A stretch of 60,688 bases of DNA from Acidobacteriota bacterium (GCA_003222975.1 QHXN01000018.1:1-60688); one strand, 5' to 3'. Numbered from the stretch's first letter, positions 17,832-29,337 are shown. The notes: generated by a model from the sequence alone, not told the origin. A program made the numbers and translations.

Positions 17832-17878
17832 GCAGCGCGGAGGTGGCGAGATGAGTTGCGTGGAGGTCGTCAGATGAG
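17816..17878 (+). repeat. Three tandem 23-bp units, each a Shine-Dalgarno plus ATGAG
   Basis: GGAGGT occurs at 17816, 17839 and 17862, and ATGAG at 17828, 17851 and 17874, exactly 23 bp apart, so the three start sites are in three different frames. The first ATGA contains the waaF stop; the third is the gmhB start. Confidence 0.8.
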
Positions 17879-18455
17879 TGGCGGGCGGCGAGCGGTCTTC
17901 ATTGACCGCGACGGGACGATCTCCGAGGAAGTCGGCTACGTCAACCACGTCTCGCGCTACCGAGTCTTCCCGTTCGCGGCGGAGGCCGTGCGCGCGCTCA
18001 ACGACGCGGGCTGGCTCGCAGTCCTCGTCACGAACCAGGCGGGCGTCGCGCGCGGCTACTTCAAGGAGGAGATAATCGGCGAAGTCCACAAACTCCTGAC
18101 GGACGAACTTGAGCGCGGCGGCGCGCGGCTCGACGCGATTTACTACTGCCCGCACCACCCTTCCGTGGGCGAGCCGCCGTACCGGCAGGATTGCGACTGC
18201 CGCAAGCCGAGGCCGGGGCTGCTCCTTCGCGCCGCGCGCGAACTCGACCTCGACCTGGCGCGCTGCTGGATGGTCGGCGACCGCCACAGCGATACCGAGC
18301 TTGCGCGCAACGCGGGCGTGCGCTCCGCCTTCGTGCTCACGGGCTACGGGCGCGGCGAGTTGGAACATCAGAGCAAGACGTGGCGACACCGCCCCGACTT
18401 AGTCGCCGAGAATCTGCTCGAAGCAGTTCAGAAAATAGTGATGAGTGATGAGTGA
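17874..18455 (+). CDS. gmhB: D-glycero-beta-D-manno-heptose 1,7-bisphosphate 7-phosphatase
   Basis: 193 residues from ATG 17874, preceded by GGAGGT. HAD-superfamily histidinol-phosphatase-like enzyme: motif I FIDRDGTI, motif II VTNQAGVARG, the zinc-loop cysteines (YYCPHHP and CDCRKPRPG) and motif IV MVGDRHSDTELA. It removes the 7-phosphate in ADP-heptose synthesis, between HldA and HldC, both encoded next to it. The last residues (KIVMSDE) come from the first heptads of hairpin E6, so the repeat supplies the C-terminus and stop codon. Confidence 0.92.
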   Translation: MSGGRRAVFIDRDGTISEEVGYVNHVSRYRVFPFAAEAVRALNDAGWLAVLVTNQAGVARGYFKEEIIGEVHKLLTDELERGGARLDAIYYCPHHPSVGEPPYRQDCDCRKPRPGLLLRAARELDLDLARCWMVGDRHSDTELARNAGVRSAFVLTGYGRGELEHQSKTWRHRPDLVAENLLEAVQKIVMSDE

Positions 18456-18520
18456 TGAGTGATGAGTAAAAGCCGCTTGCCTTTACTCATCACTCATCAC
18501 TCATCACTCATCACTCATCA
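18438..18520. repeat. Heptad hairpin element E6 (GTGATGA type)
   Basis: The left arm is about four to five GTGATGA heptads; the right arm is about five TCATCAC heptads. Pairing is nearly perfect, with a tip of about 10 nt containing GCCGCTTGC. The gmhB stop (18453-18455) is inside the left arm and hldA ATG (18523) is 2 nt after the right arm. Confidence 0.92.
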
Positions 18521-18522
18521 AA

Positions 18523-19545
18523 ATGGTGAGTGACAGCGAAAGATCGTTGGCCGGGCGACTGGCGGCGCTGGTGCGTTCATTCCCGGAGCGGCGGGTGCTG
18601 GTCGTGGGCGATCTCGTGGCCGACCAGTTCGTGTTCGGCGAGATCAGCCGCGTCTCGCGCGAAGCGCCCGTGATGATCCTGCGCCACGAGCGCACGGACA
18701 CGGCTCCGGGCGGGGCCTCGAACTGCGCGATGAACCTGGCGTCGCTCGGCGCGCGCGCGTCACTCGTCGGCGTCGTCGGCGAAGACGCGGCGGGGCGCGC
18801 GCTCCTCGGCAAACTCGAAGCCGCGGGCGTTGATTGCGGGGGCGTCCTGGTCGCGCCGGGGCTGGCGACGACGACGAAGGTTCGCATACTCGCCGGGCAC
18901 GCGCACTCGCCGCGGCAGCAGGTCATCCGTCTGGACTACGAGGGCGGGCCGCCGCCCGACGCCGAAATCGCCGGCCAGTTTGCGCGCAGCGTCCGCGAGC
19001 GGGCGGGCGACGCGGATGCCGTCGTCGTCTCGGACTATAACTACGGCGTGGCGGGCGGCGAGACGCTGGACGCGCTCCGCTCGCTCGCGCGGCGCGAGGC
19101 CGTGCCGGTGCTCGTGGATTCGCGCTTCCGCCTCTCGGAGTTCGCGGGCTTCACCTCGGCGACGCCGAACGAGGACGAGTTGGAGCACGTCGCGGGCAGG
19201 CGCATCGCCGGCGAGCCTGAGCTTGAGGAAGAGGGCGAGCGTCTGCGCGCCCGCCTCGGCTACAGGGCCTTGCTCGTCACACGCGGCGAGCGCGGCATGA
19301 TGCTCGTCGAGGAAGGGGCCGCGCCCGTTCACGTCGGGGCGGTCGGCTCGCACGACGCCGTGGACGTGACGGGCGCGGGCGACACGGTCATCGCTACCTA
19401 CGCGCTCGCCCTCGCCTGTGGCGCGAGTTTCCGCGAGGCCGCGCTCCTCGCCAACCACGCGGGCGGCATCGTCGTGTTGAAGCGCGGCACGGCCTGCGTC
19501 TTCCCGCATGAGCTTCTCGCGTCGGTGCTTCAAGAGGGGGCGTGA
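18523..19545 (+). CDS. hldA: D-glycero-beta-D-manno-heptose-7-phosphate kinase (RfaE domain I)
   Basis: 340 residues, PfkB/ribokinase family. N-terminal VVGDLVADQFVFGE, substrate loop APGGASNCAMNLASLG and the ATP-site signature DVTGAGDTVIATYALAL are present. It phosphorylates heptose-7-phosphate to the 1,7-bisphosphate used by GmhB. E. coli fuses this domain to the adenylyltransferase (HldE); here the two halves are separate genes with a DUF3810 gene between them. ATG 18523 has no Shine-Dalgarno and sits at the base of hairpin E6. Confidence 0.92.
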   Translation: MVSDSERSLAGRLAALVRSFPERRVLVVGDLVADQFVFGEISRVSREAPVMILRHERTDTAPGGASNCAMNLASLGARASLVGVVGEDAAGRALLGKLEAAGVDCGGVLVAPGLATTTKVRILAGHAHSPRQQVIRLDYEGGPPPDAEIAGQFARSVRERAGDADAVVVSDYNYGVAGGETLDALRSLARREAVPVLVDSRFRLSEFAGFTSATPNEDELEHVAGRRIAGEPELEEEGERLRARLGYRALLVTRGERGMMLVEEGAAPVHVGAVGSHDAVDVTGAGDTVIATYALALACGASFREAALLANHAGGIVVLKRGTACVFPHELLASVLQEGA

Positions 19546-20696
19546 TGCTGCCGAAGTCGGGGCGAAACAGCGTGGGCGGGCGAGCACGTTGGAAGGGACT
19601 GCTGCCACCTCTCTGCCTGCTCGCCGCCGTCTTCGTTCTGCAAGTGTGTGCGGGCTTCAACCCCGGCCTCGTCGAACGCTACTACAGCCGCGGCCTCTTC
19701 CCTTTCGTCACCCGCGCCTTCGCGTTCGCCGGGTTCACAAGCTTCTCGCTGGCCGAATTGCTGCTCGTCGTGCTGCCGGCGGCGCTCGCCTTGTGGCTCG
19801 CACGGCTGGCGCGACGACTCTACGTCAGACGCAAACAGGCGGGCGCGGTTTTGCTTCCCGCGCTTTCGACACTTCTCTGGGCGGCGGGCCTCGGCCTCGC
19901 GCTCTTCATGCTCGTCTTCGGACTCAACTACCAGCGGCAGCCCCTCGCCGAGACTCTTCAGTTTGAGCGGCGCGACCCGACACCGACTGAGATCGAAACG
20001 ATCAGCCGCGCGGTCGTGGATGGCGTCAACCGCAGCTACGACGAGAGCAGTCCGCGCGTCGAAGGCGCGCGCGGGAGCCGCATGCCGCTCTCGTCCGCGG
20101 AGCTTTACGCGGTACTGGAAGCGGCGTACCGTGCCGAGCCGCTCCTCGGCGGCGCGTCGGGCGCGAATGTCCCGCCGAAGCCCGTCTATTTCTCCGGCCT
20201 GATGAGCAGGCTCGGAATGTCGGGCGTCTATTCGCCCTTCACGGGCGAGCCTAACTACAACGCGCTTCAGACGGACTGCGACCTTCCCTTCAACATCGCG
20301 CACGAGATGGCCCACCAGCGCGGGTTCGCGCGCGAGGATGAGGCCAACTTCATCGCCTTCCTCGTCTGCACGAAAGCCTCGAACCCATACGTGCGCTACT
20401 CCGGCTACCTGGGCGCGCTGCGCGTGCTCGGCGTGCTCTTCCGCATCGCGCCGGAGCGCTACCGCGAGGTCGCCGCCTCGCTCGGCGAAGGGCCGCGCGC
20501 CGACCTTAAAGTCCGCGCGCAGTTCTGGGCGCGCTACAGCGGCAGGCTCAGCAATTTCAGCCAGGGCGTCAACCACGTCTATCTGAAAGTCAACGGCGTG
20601 AGGTCGGGCGTGAGGAACTACAACGAGGCCGCCTCGCTCATCGTCGGCTACTACCTGAAACAGAAGGCCGCCGCCGCCGGCCCCGCGGCGGATTGA
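19545..20696 (+). CDS. DUF3810 membrane protein with HExxH metallopeptidase-like motif
   Basis: 383 residues from ATG 19545, overlapping the hldA stop (TGATG), so the two are probably translationally coupled. Three hydrophobic segments occupy about residues 20-130. A soluble part carries [17 protein letters not shown], an HExxH zinc-binding motif with a downstream acidic ligand candidate. The family is uncharacterised. Placement inside the heptose operon suggests an envelope-related membrane protease, which is inference. Confidence 0.75.
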   Translation: MLPKSGRNSVGGRARWKGLLPPLCLLAAVFVLQVCAGFNPGLVERYYSRGLFPFVTRAFAFAGFTSFSLAELLLVVLPAALALWLARLARRLYVRRKQAGAVLLPALSTLLWAAGLGLALFMLVFGLNYQRQPLAETLQFERRDPTPTEIETISRAVVDGVNRSYDESSPRVEGARGSRMPLSSAELYAVLEAAYRAEPLLGGASGANVPPKPVYFSGLMSRLGMSGVYSPFTGEPNYNALQTDCDLPFNIAHEMAHQRGFAREDEANFIAFLVCTKASNPYVRYSGYLGALRVLGVLFRIAPERYREVAASLGEGPRADLKVRAQFWARYSGRLSNFSQGVNHVYLKVNGVRSGVRNYNEAASLIVGYYLKQKAAAAGPAAD

Positions 20697-20727
20697 ACGA
20701 AGCGCGCGCTTACTCTATCTTCTACGC

Positions 20728-21237
20728 ATGCCCGCGCACGACGAACAACAAAGGGCCGACGCGGCGGCGCGCATACTCGAACGCAACCGCCTGATCGCGC
20801 GCGTGGCGATTGCGCGCAAAGGCGGCGCGCACGTCATCTTCGCCAACGGGTGCTTCGACCTGCTGCACGTCGGGCACGTGCGCTACCTCGAAGCGGCGCG
20901 AAGCCTGGGCGACCTGCTGGTCGTCGGAGTCAACGGCGACGAAGCGGTGCGCCGTCTCAAGGGCGAGGGCCGCCCCGTGCTGCCCGAACGCGAGCGCGCC
21001 GAGCTGGTCGCGGCCCTGCGCGCCGTTGACTACGTCACGATCTTCCACGAGCCGACCGTCATGGAGCTTCTGCTCGCGCTCCGCCCCGACATCCACGCCA
21101 AAGGGACGGACTACACCGAGGAGACCGTCCCCGAACGCGACGTGGTACGATCCTTCGGCGGGCGCGTCCAGATCGTCGGCGACCCGAAGGAGCATTCGAG
21201 CACGGAAATGCTCAAGATCGTGAACCGTGAACCGTAA
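20728..21237 (+). CDS. hldC: D-glycero-beta-D-manno-heptose 1-phosphate adenylyltransferase (RfaE domain II)
   Basis: 169 residues, nucleotidyltransferase superfamily. The [16 protein letters not shown] segment holds the HxGH catalytic motif. [15 protein letters not shown] holds the second nucleotide-binding signature (the ISTS-like motif varied to SSTE). It makes ADP-heptose, the donor for WaaF and WaaC. With hldA and gmhB the ADP-heptose route is nearly complete here; gmhA is not in the window. The C-terminal NREP and the stop codon are encoded by hairpin E7. Confidence 0.92.
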   Translation: MPAHDEQQRADAAARILERNRLIARVAIARKGGAHVIFANGCFDLLHVGHVRYLEAARSLGDLLVVGVNGDEAVRRLKGEGRPVLPERERAELVAALRAVDYVTIFHEPTVMELLLALRPDIHAKGTDYTEETVPERDVVRSFGGRVQIVGDPKEHSSTEMLKIVNREP

Positions 21238-21328
21238 ACCGTGACAAGTGGGTTTGGTCTCGTCAAGGTTCGCGGCTTCCGGCACACAGCTTTTATCTCG
21301 TCACGGTTTACGGTTCACGGTTCACGAT
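21217..21328. repeat. Heptad hairpin element E7 (CCGTGAA type, long loop)
   Basis: The left arm 21217-21245 and the right arm 21300-21328 are perfect inverted copies of 29 bp built on CCGTGAA/CCGTAAA heptads, around a loop of about 50 nt. The hldC stop is in the left arm, and waaC ATG (21327) overlaps the last bases of the right arm, leaving no room for a Shine-Dalgarno. Confidence 0.93.
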
Positions 21329-22409
21329 GAAAGTTCTCTTCGTCAAACTCGGAAGCATCGGCGACATCGTGCATACGCTGCCCGCGCTGGCGGCGGTGAG
21401 GCGGGCGCTGCCGCGCGCCGAAATTTCGTGGGTGGCGGAGCGGCGGTCGGCGGAAATTTTGAAGGACAACCCGCTTCTTGAAAGCCTCATCGAAGTGGAC
21501 ACGAAGGTGCTGAGGCGCTGGCCGATGTCTGGGGAGACGCTGCCGGCAACGCGCCGTCAGTTGCGTCGGTTACGCGCCTCGCCCTTCGACCTTGCCATAG
21601 ATTTTCAGGGACTCCTTAAATCAGCTTTGATAGCCAGGCTTTCGGGCGCGCCGCGCCGCGTCGGCTTCGCGCGCGCTCACTTGCGCGAGCCGGCGAGCCG
21701 GTTTCTTCTAACGAAGACCGTCGGCGTGCCCGCGCGCACGCACGTCGTCAGGAAGAACCTCGCGCTCGTCGCGGGCGCGCTCGGAATTAAAGCGCCGACG
21801 ACGGCGGACGAGTTCGAGTTCCCCGTCGCCGTCTCGCGCACGCACGAGCGCGAGGCCGACGAGATCGTCCGAAGCGTCGGAGAGAAGTTCACAATTTTGA
21901 ATCCGGGCGGCGGCTGGCCGACGAAGCTCTGGGACGCCGCGCGCTTCGGCGCGCTCGCCGACGCGCTGCGGCTTAACTTCGGCCTGCGCTCGGTCGTGAC
22001 CTACGGGCCGGGCGAGCGCGAGCTGGCCGAGCGCGTCGCGGCGTCGAGCCGCGGTGGTTCGACCGTGCTCGCCAGCCCGTCGCTCAAAGGCTTCTACGCG
22101 CTGGCGCGCCGGGCTTCCCTGTACGTCGGCGGCGACACGGGGCCGACGCATCTGGCGGTCGCGGCGGGCGCGCCCGTGGTCGGGCTGTTCGGGCCGACGG
22201 AGTGGTGGCGCAACGGAAGCCCACGCGTGGAAGACATCTGCGTCGAGCGGACGGACGTTGATTGCCGGACGGACTGCCACCGACGCTCCTGCTCGCACTG
22301 GGTCTGCATGGACATCGAAGTCGGGCGCGTGGTCGAGGCCGCGGGCGAGAGGCTCCGGCGCGCGGGGAGAGTTTCTGAGGCTTTTGAGGTGAACGCGGGT
22401 GGCGCGTAG
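21327..22409 (+). CDS. waaC: LPS heptosyltransferase I (WaaC type, GT9)
   Basis: 360 residues. N-terminal FVKLGSIGDIVHTLPAL, FDLAIDFQGLLKSAL, LNPGGGWPTKLW and GGDTGPTHLAVAAG are GT9 hallmarks, and FGPTEWWRNG fits WaaC. It adds the first heptose onto Kdo-lipid A. C-terminal cysteines (DCRTDCHRRSCSHWVC) recall those in the neighbouring waaF. It is preceded by hairpin E7 and overlaps the next gene by about 11 nt. Exact acceptor specificity (I versus II) is inferred from similarity. Confidence 0.87.
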   Translation: MKVLFVKLGSIGDIVHTLPALAAVRRALPRAEISWVAERRSAEILKDNPLLESLIEVDTKVLRRWPMSGETLPATRRQLRRLRASPFDLAIDFQGLLKSALIARLSGAPRRVGFARAHLREPASRFLLTKTVGVPARTHVVRKNLALVAGALGIKAPTTADEFEFPVAVSRTHEREADEIVRSVGEKFTILNPGGGWPTKLWDAARFGALADALRLNFGLRSVVTYGPGERELAERVAASSRGGSTVLASPSLKGFYALARRASLYVGGDTGPTHLAVAAGAPVVGLFGPTEWWRNGSPRVEDICVERTDVDCRTDCHRRSCSHWVCMDIEVGRVVEAAGERLRRAGRVSEAFEVNAGGA

Positions 22410-22971
22410 GGGCGGGACATGGATGCAGCGTTGGCGAGTCCCGCTCGGCTTCGCCTGCGCGGGGCTCTTCCTTTTGCTGGCGAAGCCGATGCCTTTGACG
22501 TTGGCCGCGGGCGGCGCGGTCGCCCTCGCGGGCCTGGCGCTTCGCGCGTGGGCCAGCGGTCACATACGCAAGAACGCGCGGCTCGCCGTCTCCGGGCCAT
22601 ACGCTTACACGCGAAACCCGCTCTACCTCGGCAGCCTCGTCCTCGGCCTGGGCTTCACCATCGCCGCGTCGTCGGGCGTGTGGAGATTCGTTCTGCTCGG
22701 CTCGCTCTTCGCGTCGCTCTTCCTGGGCATCTACCTGCCGGTGATGCGCGTCGAAGCCGGGACGCTCGCGGAGCTTTTCGGCGAAGAGTACAGGCACTAC
22801 TCGGAAGCAGTCCCGCTCCTCCTGCCACGACTCAAGCCTTACAGGGTCGGCGAGGGCACGACCGTGAAGTTCGACCCGAACCTTTACCTGCGCTATCGCG
22901 AGTACCGCGCGGCGCTCGGCCTGCTCGTGGCATGGGGCGTGCTAGCGTTGAAGGCAGTTCTGGCCGTCTAA
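22399..22971 (+). CDS. Isoprenylcysteine/phospholipid methyltransferase-family membrane protein
   Basis: 190 residues from GTG 22399; ATG 22423 (MQRWRV) is an equally possible start. Four to five hydrophobic helices surround the PEMT/ICMT signature (SGPYAYTRNPLYLGSL) and a C-terminal EAGTLAELFGEEYRHYSEAVP with the E-E-Y-x-x-Y pattern that binds SAM in this fold. Members methylate small lipophilic substrates at the membrane. The substrate is unknown. It overlaps waaC, so it is part of the same transcription unit. Confidence 0.75.
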   Translation: MARRGGTWMQRWRVPLGFACAGLFLLLAKPMPLTLAAGGAVALAGLALRAWASGHIRKNARLAVSGPYAYTRNPLYLGSLVLGLGFTIAASSGVWRFVLLGSLFASLFLGIYLPVMRVEAGTLAELFGEEYRHYSEAVPLLLPRLKPYRVGEGTTVKFDPNLYLRYREYRAALGLLVAWGVLALKAVLAV

Positions 22972-23003
22972 CTGGAAAATTTCGGAAAAAGTAGGTTTTC
23001 GCT

Positions 23004-23891
23004 ATGCCACCTCGACTTTTCAGGAAGGCTGTATCGGTCGTAATCCTTCTCGCGGTTGTACTCTCTTCAATCGCTCTCGCCAAAGTCACGCCCAGAGAGC
23101 ATACACAACCGCGCGCGGCAGCCGCCATGCCTTTCGCGCCTTCGGAGCAACTCGTCTATGAAGGCGAGTTCTCGAAGCTGCTCCTGCGCGGCATCAACAT
23201 CGCCGAACTGAGGTTCAAGGCTTATCGCCCTGCGGGGCCGGTCGCCGGCGCGCAGGCGGCGGGCGACGGCCAGACGGCGACGCAACCGCTCATGCTGACG
23301 ACGGACGTGGAAACGAAGGGCTGGTTCCATAAACTGTTCGGCATCAACTTCCGCTACCACGTCGAGTCGCAGGTCGAGCCGAACGCCTTCTACGTGCTGC
23401 GCACGAACAAGGTGGACGAGCAGGGTAAGCGCGTGCGGACGAGCCAGGCCGTCTTCGACCAGGACGCGAAGCGGGTTGAGTACACCGAGCGCGACCCGAA
23501 CAACGCGCAACAACCCCCGCGTGTCGTCACCGCCGCCCTCGAAGGGCCGACGCAGGACATCCTCTCCGCCATCTACTTCCTGCGCACGCAGCCGCTCACG
23601 CCCGGACAATCTTTCAACATCGCCGTCAGCGACTCTGGCCGAGTCTTCCAGGTTCCGGCGTTCGTGGCCGTCGAGCGAAAGCCGATGAAGAGCGTGCTCG
23701 GCAAGGTCGCGGTCGTGCGCCTGGACGTGGAGCTGTTCGGCCACGGCAGACCCATCGAGCAGGGCAAGGGCAAGATGTCCATCTGGGTTTCGAGCGACGA
23801 GCGCCACGTCCCCATCAAGGCCCGGCTCTCCACGGACATGGGCCAACTCGACATCACGCTGAAGAGCATCCAGCGCGACGCCGCTCAATAA
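23004..23891 (+). CDS. DUF3108 exported protein
   Basis: 295 residues with an N-terminal signal sequence (VSVVILLAVVLSSIALA). The start of the mature region (APSEQLVYEGEFSKLLLRGINIAEL) is the DUF3108 opening, a periplasmic beta-rich family of unknown function often near envelope genes. ILSAIYFLRTQPL and GKVAVVRLDVEL also match the family pattern. It closes the LPS-related run and is followed by a terminator at 23916. Confidence 0.75.
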   Translation: MPPRLFRKAVSVVILLAVVLSSIALAKVTPREHTQPRAAAAMPFAPSEQLVYEGEFSKLLLRGINIAELRFKAYRPAGPVAGAQAAGDGQTATQPLMLTTDVETKGWFHKLFGINFRYHVESQVEPNAFYVLRTNKVDEQGKRVRTSQAVFDQDAKRVEYTERDPNNAQQPPRVVTAALEGPTQDILSAIYFLRTQPLTPGQSFNIAVSDSGRVFQVPAFVAVERKPMKSVLGKVAVVRLDVELFGHGRPIEQGKGKMSIWVSSDERHVPIKARLSTDMGQLDITLKSIQRDAAQ

Positions 23892-23915
23892 TTGTTAGAA
23901 CCATTCCGGTGTGAC

Positions 23916-23952
23916 AGAAGGCGGAGGCTACAGCGCTCCGCCTTCTCTTTTC
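23916..23952 (+). terminator. Rho-independent terminator after the DUF3108 gene
   Basis: An 11-bp perfect stem (AGAAGGCGGAG with CTCCGCCTTCT, loop 9 nt) is followed by CTTTTCC. It ends the waaF-to-DUF3108 run. Confidence 0.75.
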
Positions 23953-23979
23953 CTATAGCTCTTTCGATAAAGAGGCAGG

Positions 23980-24072
23980 GGTTCACCACCGCAAGCATAG
24001 AGGGCACGGAGACGGCACAGAGGTTTGAATCCCTCTGTGTAATCCCTGCGCCTCCGTGTCTCTGTGGTGAAT
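23980..24072. repeat. Long imperfect dyad D1 (CACAGAGG/CACGGAG type)
   Basis: The left half contains GTTCACCACCG and GGGCACGGAGACGG; the right half contains their partners CGCCTCCGTGTC and CTCTGTGGTGAA, around a tip near 24027. Pairing is imperfect. The CACAGAGA/CACGGAGA motif recurs in D5 at 56101. It lies between a terminator and the next promoter candidate. Confidence 0.7.
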
Positions 24073-24119
24073 CTGTTTTTGCTGTACCTTACGCGGGCAG
24101 CCCTCCGTTCCGTCGTGAT

Positions 24120-24172
24120 TTGACTCTCGCTCGAATCGTGGTAGCTTTGAGTCAGCCTTTACGACTCAAAGC
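24120..24172 (+). promoter_or_regulatory. Candidate promoter and 10-bp palindromic operator upstream of the GH57 gene
   Basis: TTGACT (24120-24125), a 16-nt spacer and TAGCTT (24142-24147) form a weak promoter. A perfect dyad GCTTTGAGTC (24144-24153) and GACTCAAAGC (24163-24172), 9 nt apart, overlaps the -10 and ends just before the Shine-Dalgarno CAGGGAG. The layout suits a repressor operator or an RNA hairpin gating the glycogen-related genes. Confidence 0.45.
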
Positions 24173-24187
24173 AGGGAGCCGCCTTCG

Positions 24188-26656
24188 ATGACAGTAGCGC
24201 TGGTCGTTCACGGCCACTTCTACCAGCCGCCGCGCGAGAACCCCTGGACTGACCTGATAGACCGCGAGCCAGGCGCGGGAGCCTTCAACGACTGGAACGA
24301 GCGCATCCACGCCGAGTGCTACCGTCCGAACGCGTTTGCGCGCATCTCCGACCAGTACGGTCGCGTCGAGCGCATCGTCAACAACTACGCGAACCTCAGC
24401 TTCAACTTCGGCCCGACGCTGCTCGCCTGGCTCGAACGCGGCTTCCCCGAAACTTACGCGCGCGTCCTTGAGGCCGACCGCGAGAGCGCGCGCCGACGCC
24501 GCGGCCACGGCAACGCCATCGCGCAAGGCTACCACCACGCGATCCTCCCCTTGTGCAACGAGCGCGACCGGCGCACGCAGGTGCGCTGGGGCGTCTCGGA
24601 CTTCCGCCAACGCTTCGGGCGCGAGCCGGAGTCTCTGTGGCTCCCCGAAACGGCCTGCGACGAAGCAACGCTCGACGCGCTCATCGAGGAGGGGCTGAAG
24701 TACGTCGTCCTCTCGCCATTCCAGGCCGGGCGCGTTCGCCCGCTCGGCTCGGACGCGTGGCAAAACGTCTCCGACGGCGGCGTTGACACCACAGTCCCTT
24801 ACAAATTCTTCCACTCCGACGCTCTGGGCCGCTCGCTCGCGGTCTTCTTCTACGACGGACAGGTCGCGCGCGCAATCGCCTTCGAGGGCTTGCTCGCGTC
24901 GAGCCACGCACTCGTCGGCGCGTGCGCCAACGCCGCCGCACGCGACGGCGCGCAGATCGTCAACGTGGCTAACGACGGCGAGAGTTACGGGCACCATTTC
25001 CGCGGGGGCGACCGCTGCGTCGCCTACGCCCTCGAAGAGGAAGCGGCGCGGCGCGGCTTGCGCGTGACGAACTACGGCGAATTTCTCGAAGAGCACGAAC
25101 CCGCCTTTGAAGTCCGGCTCAAGCAGGGGCCGGACGGCGAAGGCACGGCCTGGAGTTGCGCGCACGGGCTGGGGCGCTGGGCGCGCGACTGCGGCTGCCA
25201 CGCGAGCGCGCCCGAAGGCTGGAACCAGCGCTGGCGCGCGCCGCTGCGCGCCGCCCTCGACTTCCTGCGCGACGACTTCGCGCCGAAATTCGAGGACGCC
25301 TGCGGCCAGATGCTCCGCGACTCCTGGGCGGCGCGCGACGACTACGTCGAGCTGTTAGTTGACCGCGCGGCCTCGCGCGAAGAGTTCCTGCGCCGGCACG
25401 CCTCGCACGCGCTCTCGCGCGACGAGCAGGTGCGCGCGCTCACTTTGCTCGAAGCGCAGCGCGCGGCGCTGGCGATGTACGCGAGCTGCGGCTGGTTCTT
25501 CAACGATATCTCCGGCATCGAGACCTTGCAGACGCTACGGCACGCGGGCCGCGCCGTCGAGTTGATGAGCGAGGCCGGACTCGAATCCTCCGTCGGTCGC
25601 TTCGTCGAAATACTCTCCGGGGCCAAGAGCAACGTCCCCGACCGTGGCAGCGGCGCGGACATCTTCCTGCGCGCCACGGGGCAGTCGCGCGTCACGCCGC
25701 GCCGCGTCGCCGCGCACCTCGCCATCTGCGACCTCATCGAGCGCGACCGCGAAGCGGACGGGTGCGAGTCTGCCGGGTACGTCCACCGGAAGAGCGACTT
25801 TCAGAAGCGGCGGCACGGGCGCGTCACGCTTGAGACGGGGCGGCTCGCGCTCGAAGAACTCTCGACGCTCAGGCGTCACGAGTTCGCGCTCGCCGCGATG
25901 CACTTCGGCGAGATTGACTACTACTGCGCCCTCAGCCCGTTCGACGGGCCGGAAAAGTTTCGCGAGGCCGAAGTGAATCTCTGGTCGCACTTCCGAACGG
26001 CGTCGCTTCCCGTCCTGCTGCGCGTCGCGCAAGAGCAGTTCGGCCCCGAAGAGTTCGGCCTCGAAGCGTTGCTCCCGCAGGGGCAGGGCCGTCTGTCGCT
26101 GAGCGTCTTCGGCAAGCTCACCGAGCGCTTCATGGAGGAGTACGAGCATCTCTACGAGGAGAACCGGCGCGTCGTCGAGCGCCTACAGGAGATCGGCTTC
26201 CACGCGCCGCGTGAGCTGCGGCTCGCCGCCGAGATGACGATGAGCCGCCGGCTCGAACGGGAGTTGCGCGAGCAGCGGAGCGGCGCGGGCGACTACCTCC
26301 CCGCCCTTGAGCTTGCGCGCGACGCCGCGCGCTTCGGCTACCGCCTGGACCGCACCTCCGCCACGCGCACCTTCGAGGAGACGGTCAACGCCGCCGCGCG
26401 CCTCTTCGTCGCGCGGCCCACGGAGGAGAACACGCGCGCGGCGCGCACTCTCATCGCGCTCGGACGCGAGCTGGGGCTTGACGCGAACCTTGAGCGCGCG
26501 CAGGAGATCATCTACGAGGCGGTTCTGGCCGGCACGCCGCTCTCCGAAGAGGCGCGCGACTTCGCCCTCGCCCTCGGCCTCGCGCCCGTCGCGCTCGCCG
26601 CGCCGCCGGCCAGGGGCGAGGACGTTGCGACCGCCGAGTCAACGCTGACATCTTGA
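24188..26656 (+). CDS. Glycoside hydrolase family 57 protein with DUF3536-type C-terminus
   Basis: 822 residues. GH57 segments: HGHFYQPPRENPW at the start, SLWLPETACDEATLD with the probable catalytic Glu, and VNVANDGESYGHH with the candidate acid Asp. The long C-terminal half fits the DUF3536 architecture (FFNDISGIETLQ). GH57 enzymes act on alpha-glucans (amylase, 4-alpha-glucanotransferase, branching). It immediately precedes glgB, which supports a role in glycogen remodelling. Catalytic residue assignments are from motif resemblance. Confidence 0.85.
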   Translation: MTVALVVHGHFYQPPRENPWTDLIDREPGAGAFNDWNERIHAECYRPNAFARISDQYGRVERIVNNYANLSFNFGPTLLAWLERGFPETYARVLEADRESARRRRGHGNAIAQGYHHAILPLCNERDRRTQVRWGVSDFRQRFGREPESLWLPETACDEATLDALIEEGLKYVVLSPFQAGRVRPLGSDAWQNVSDGGVDTTVPYKFFHSDALGRSLAVFFYDGQVARAIAFEGLLASSHALVGACANAAARDGAQIVNVANDGESYGHHFRGGDRCVAYALEEEAARRGLRVTNYGEFLEEHEPAFEVRLKQGPDGEGTAWSCAHGLGRWARDCGCHASAPEGWNQRWRAPLRAALDFLRDDFAPKFEDACGQMLRDSWAARDDYVELLVDRAASREEFLRRHASHALSRDEQVRALTLLEAQRAALAMYASCGWFFNDISGIETLQTLRHAGRAVELMSEAGLESSVGRFVEILSGAKSNVPDRGSGADIFLRATGQSRVTPRRVAAHLAICDLIERDREADGCESAGYVHRKSDFQKRRHGRVTLETGRLALEELSTLRRHEFALAAMHFGEIDYYCALSPFDGPEKFREAEVNLWSHFRTASLPVLLRVAQEQFGPEEFGLEALLPQGQGRLSLSVFGKLTERFMEEYEHLYEENRRVVERLQEIGFHAPRELRLAAEMTMSRRLERELREQRSGAGDYLPALELARDAARFGYRLDRTSATRTFEETVNAAARLFVARPTEENTRAARTLIALGRELGLDANLERAQEIIYEAVLAGTPLSEEARDFALALGLAPVALAAPPARGEDVATAESTLTS

Positions 26657-26724
26657 AAGCCGCAGGACAGGGCTTGTCTCTGCCCGTGCAAGTCAAACAC
26701 GGTCTGCGCCGAGGGAAGACACAG

Positions 26725-29333
<2,609 letters not shown>

Positions 29334-29337
<4 letters not shown>

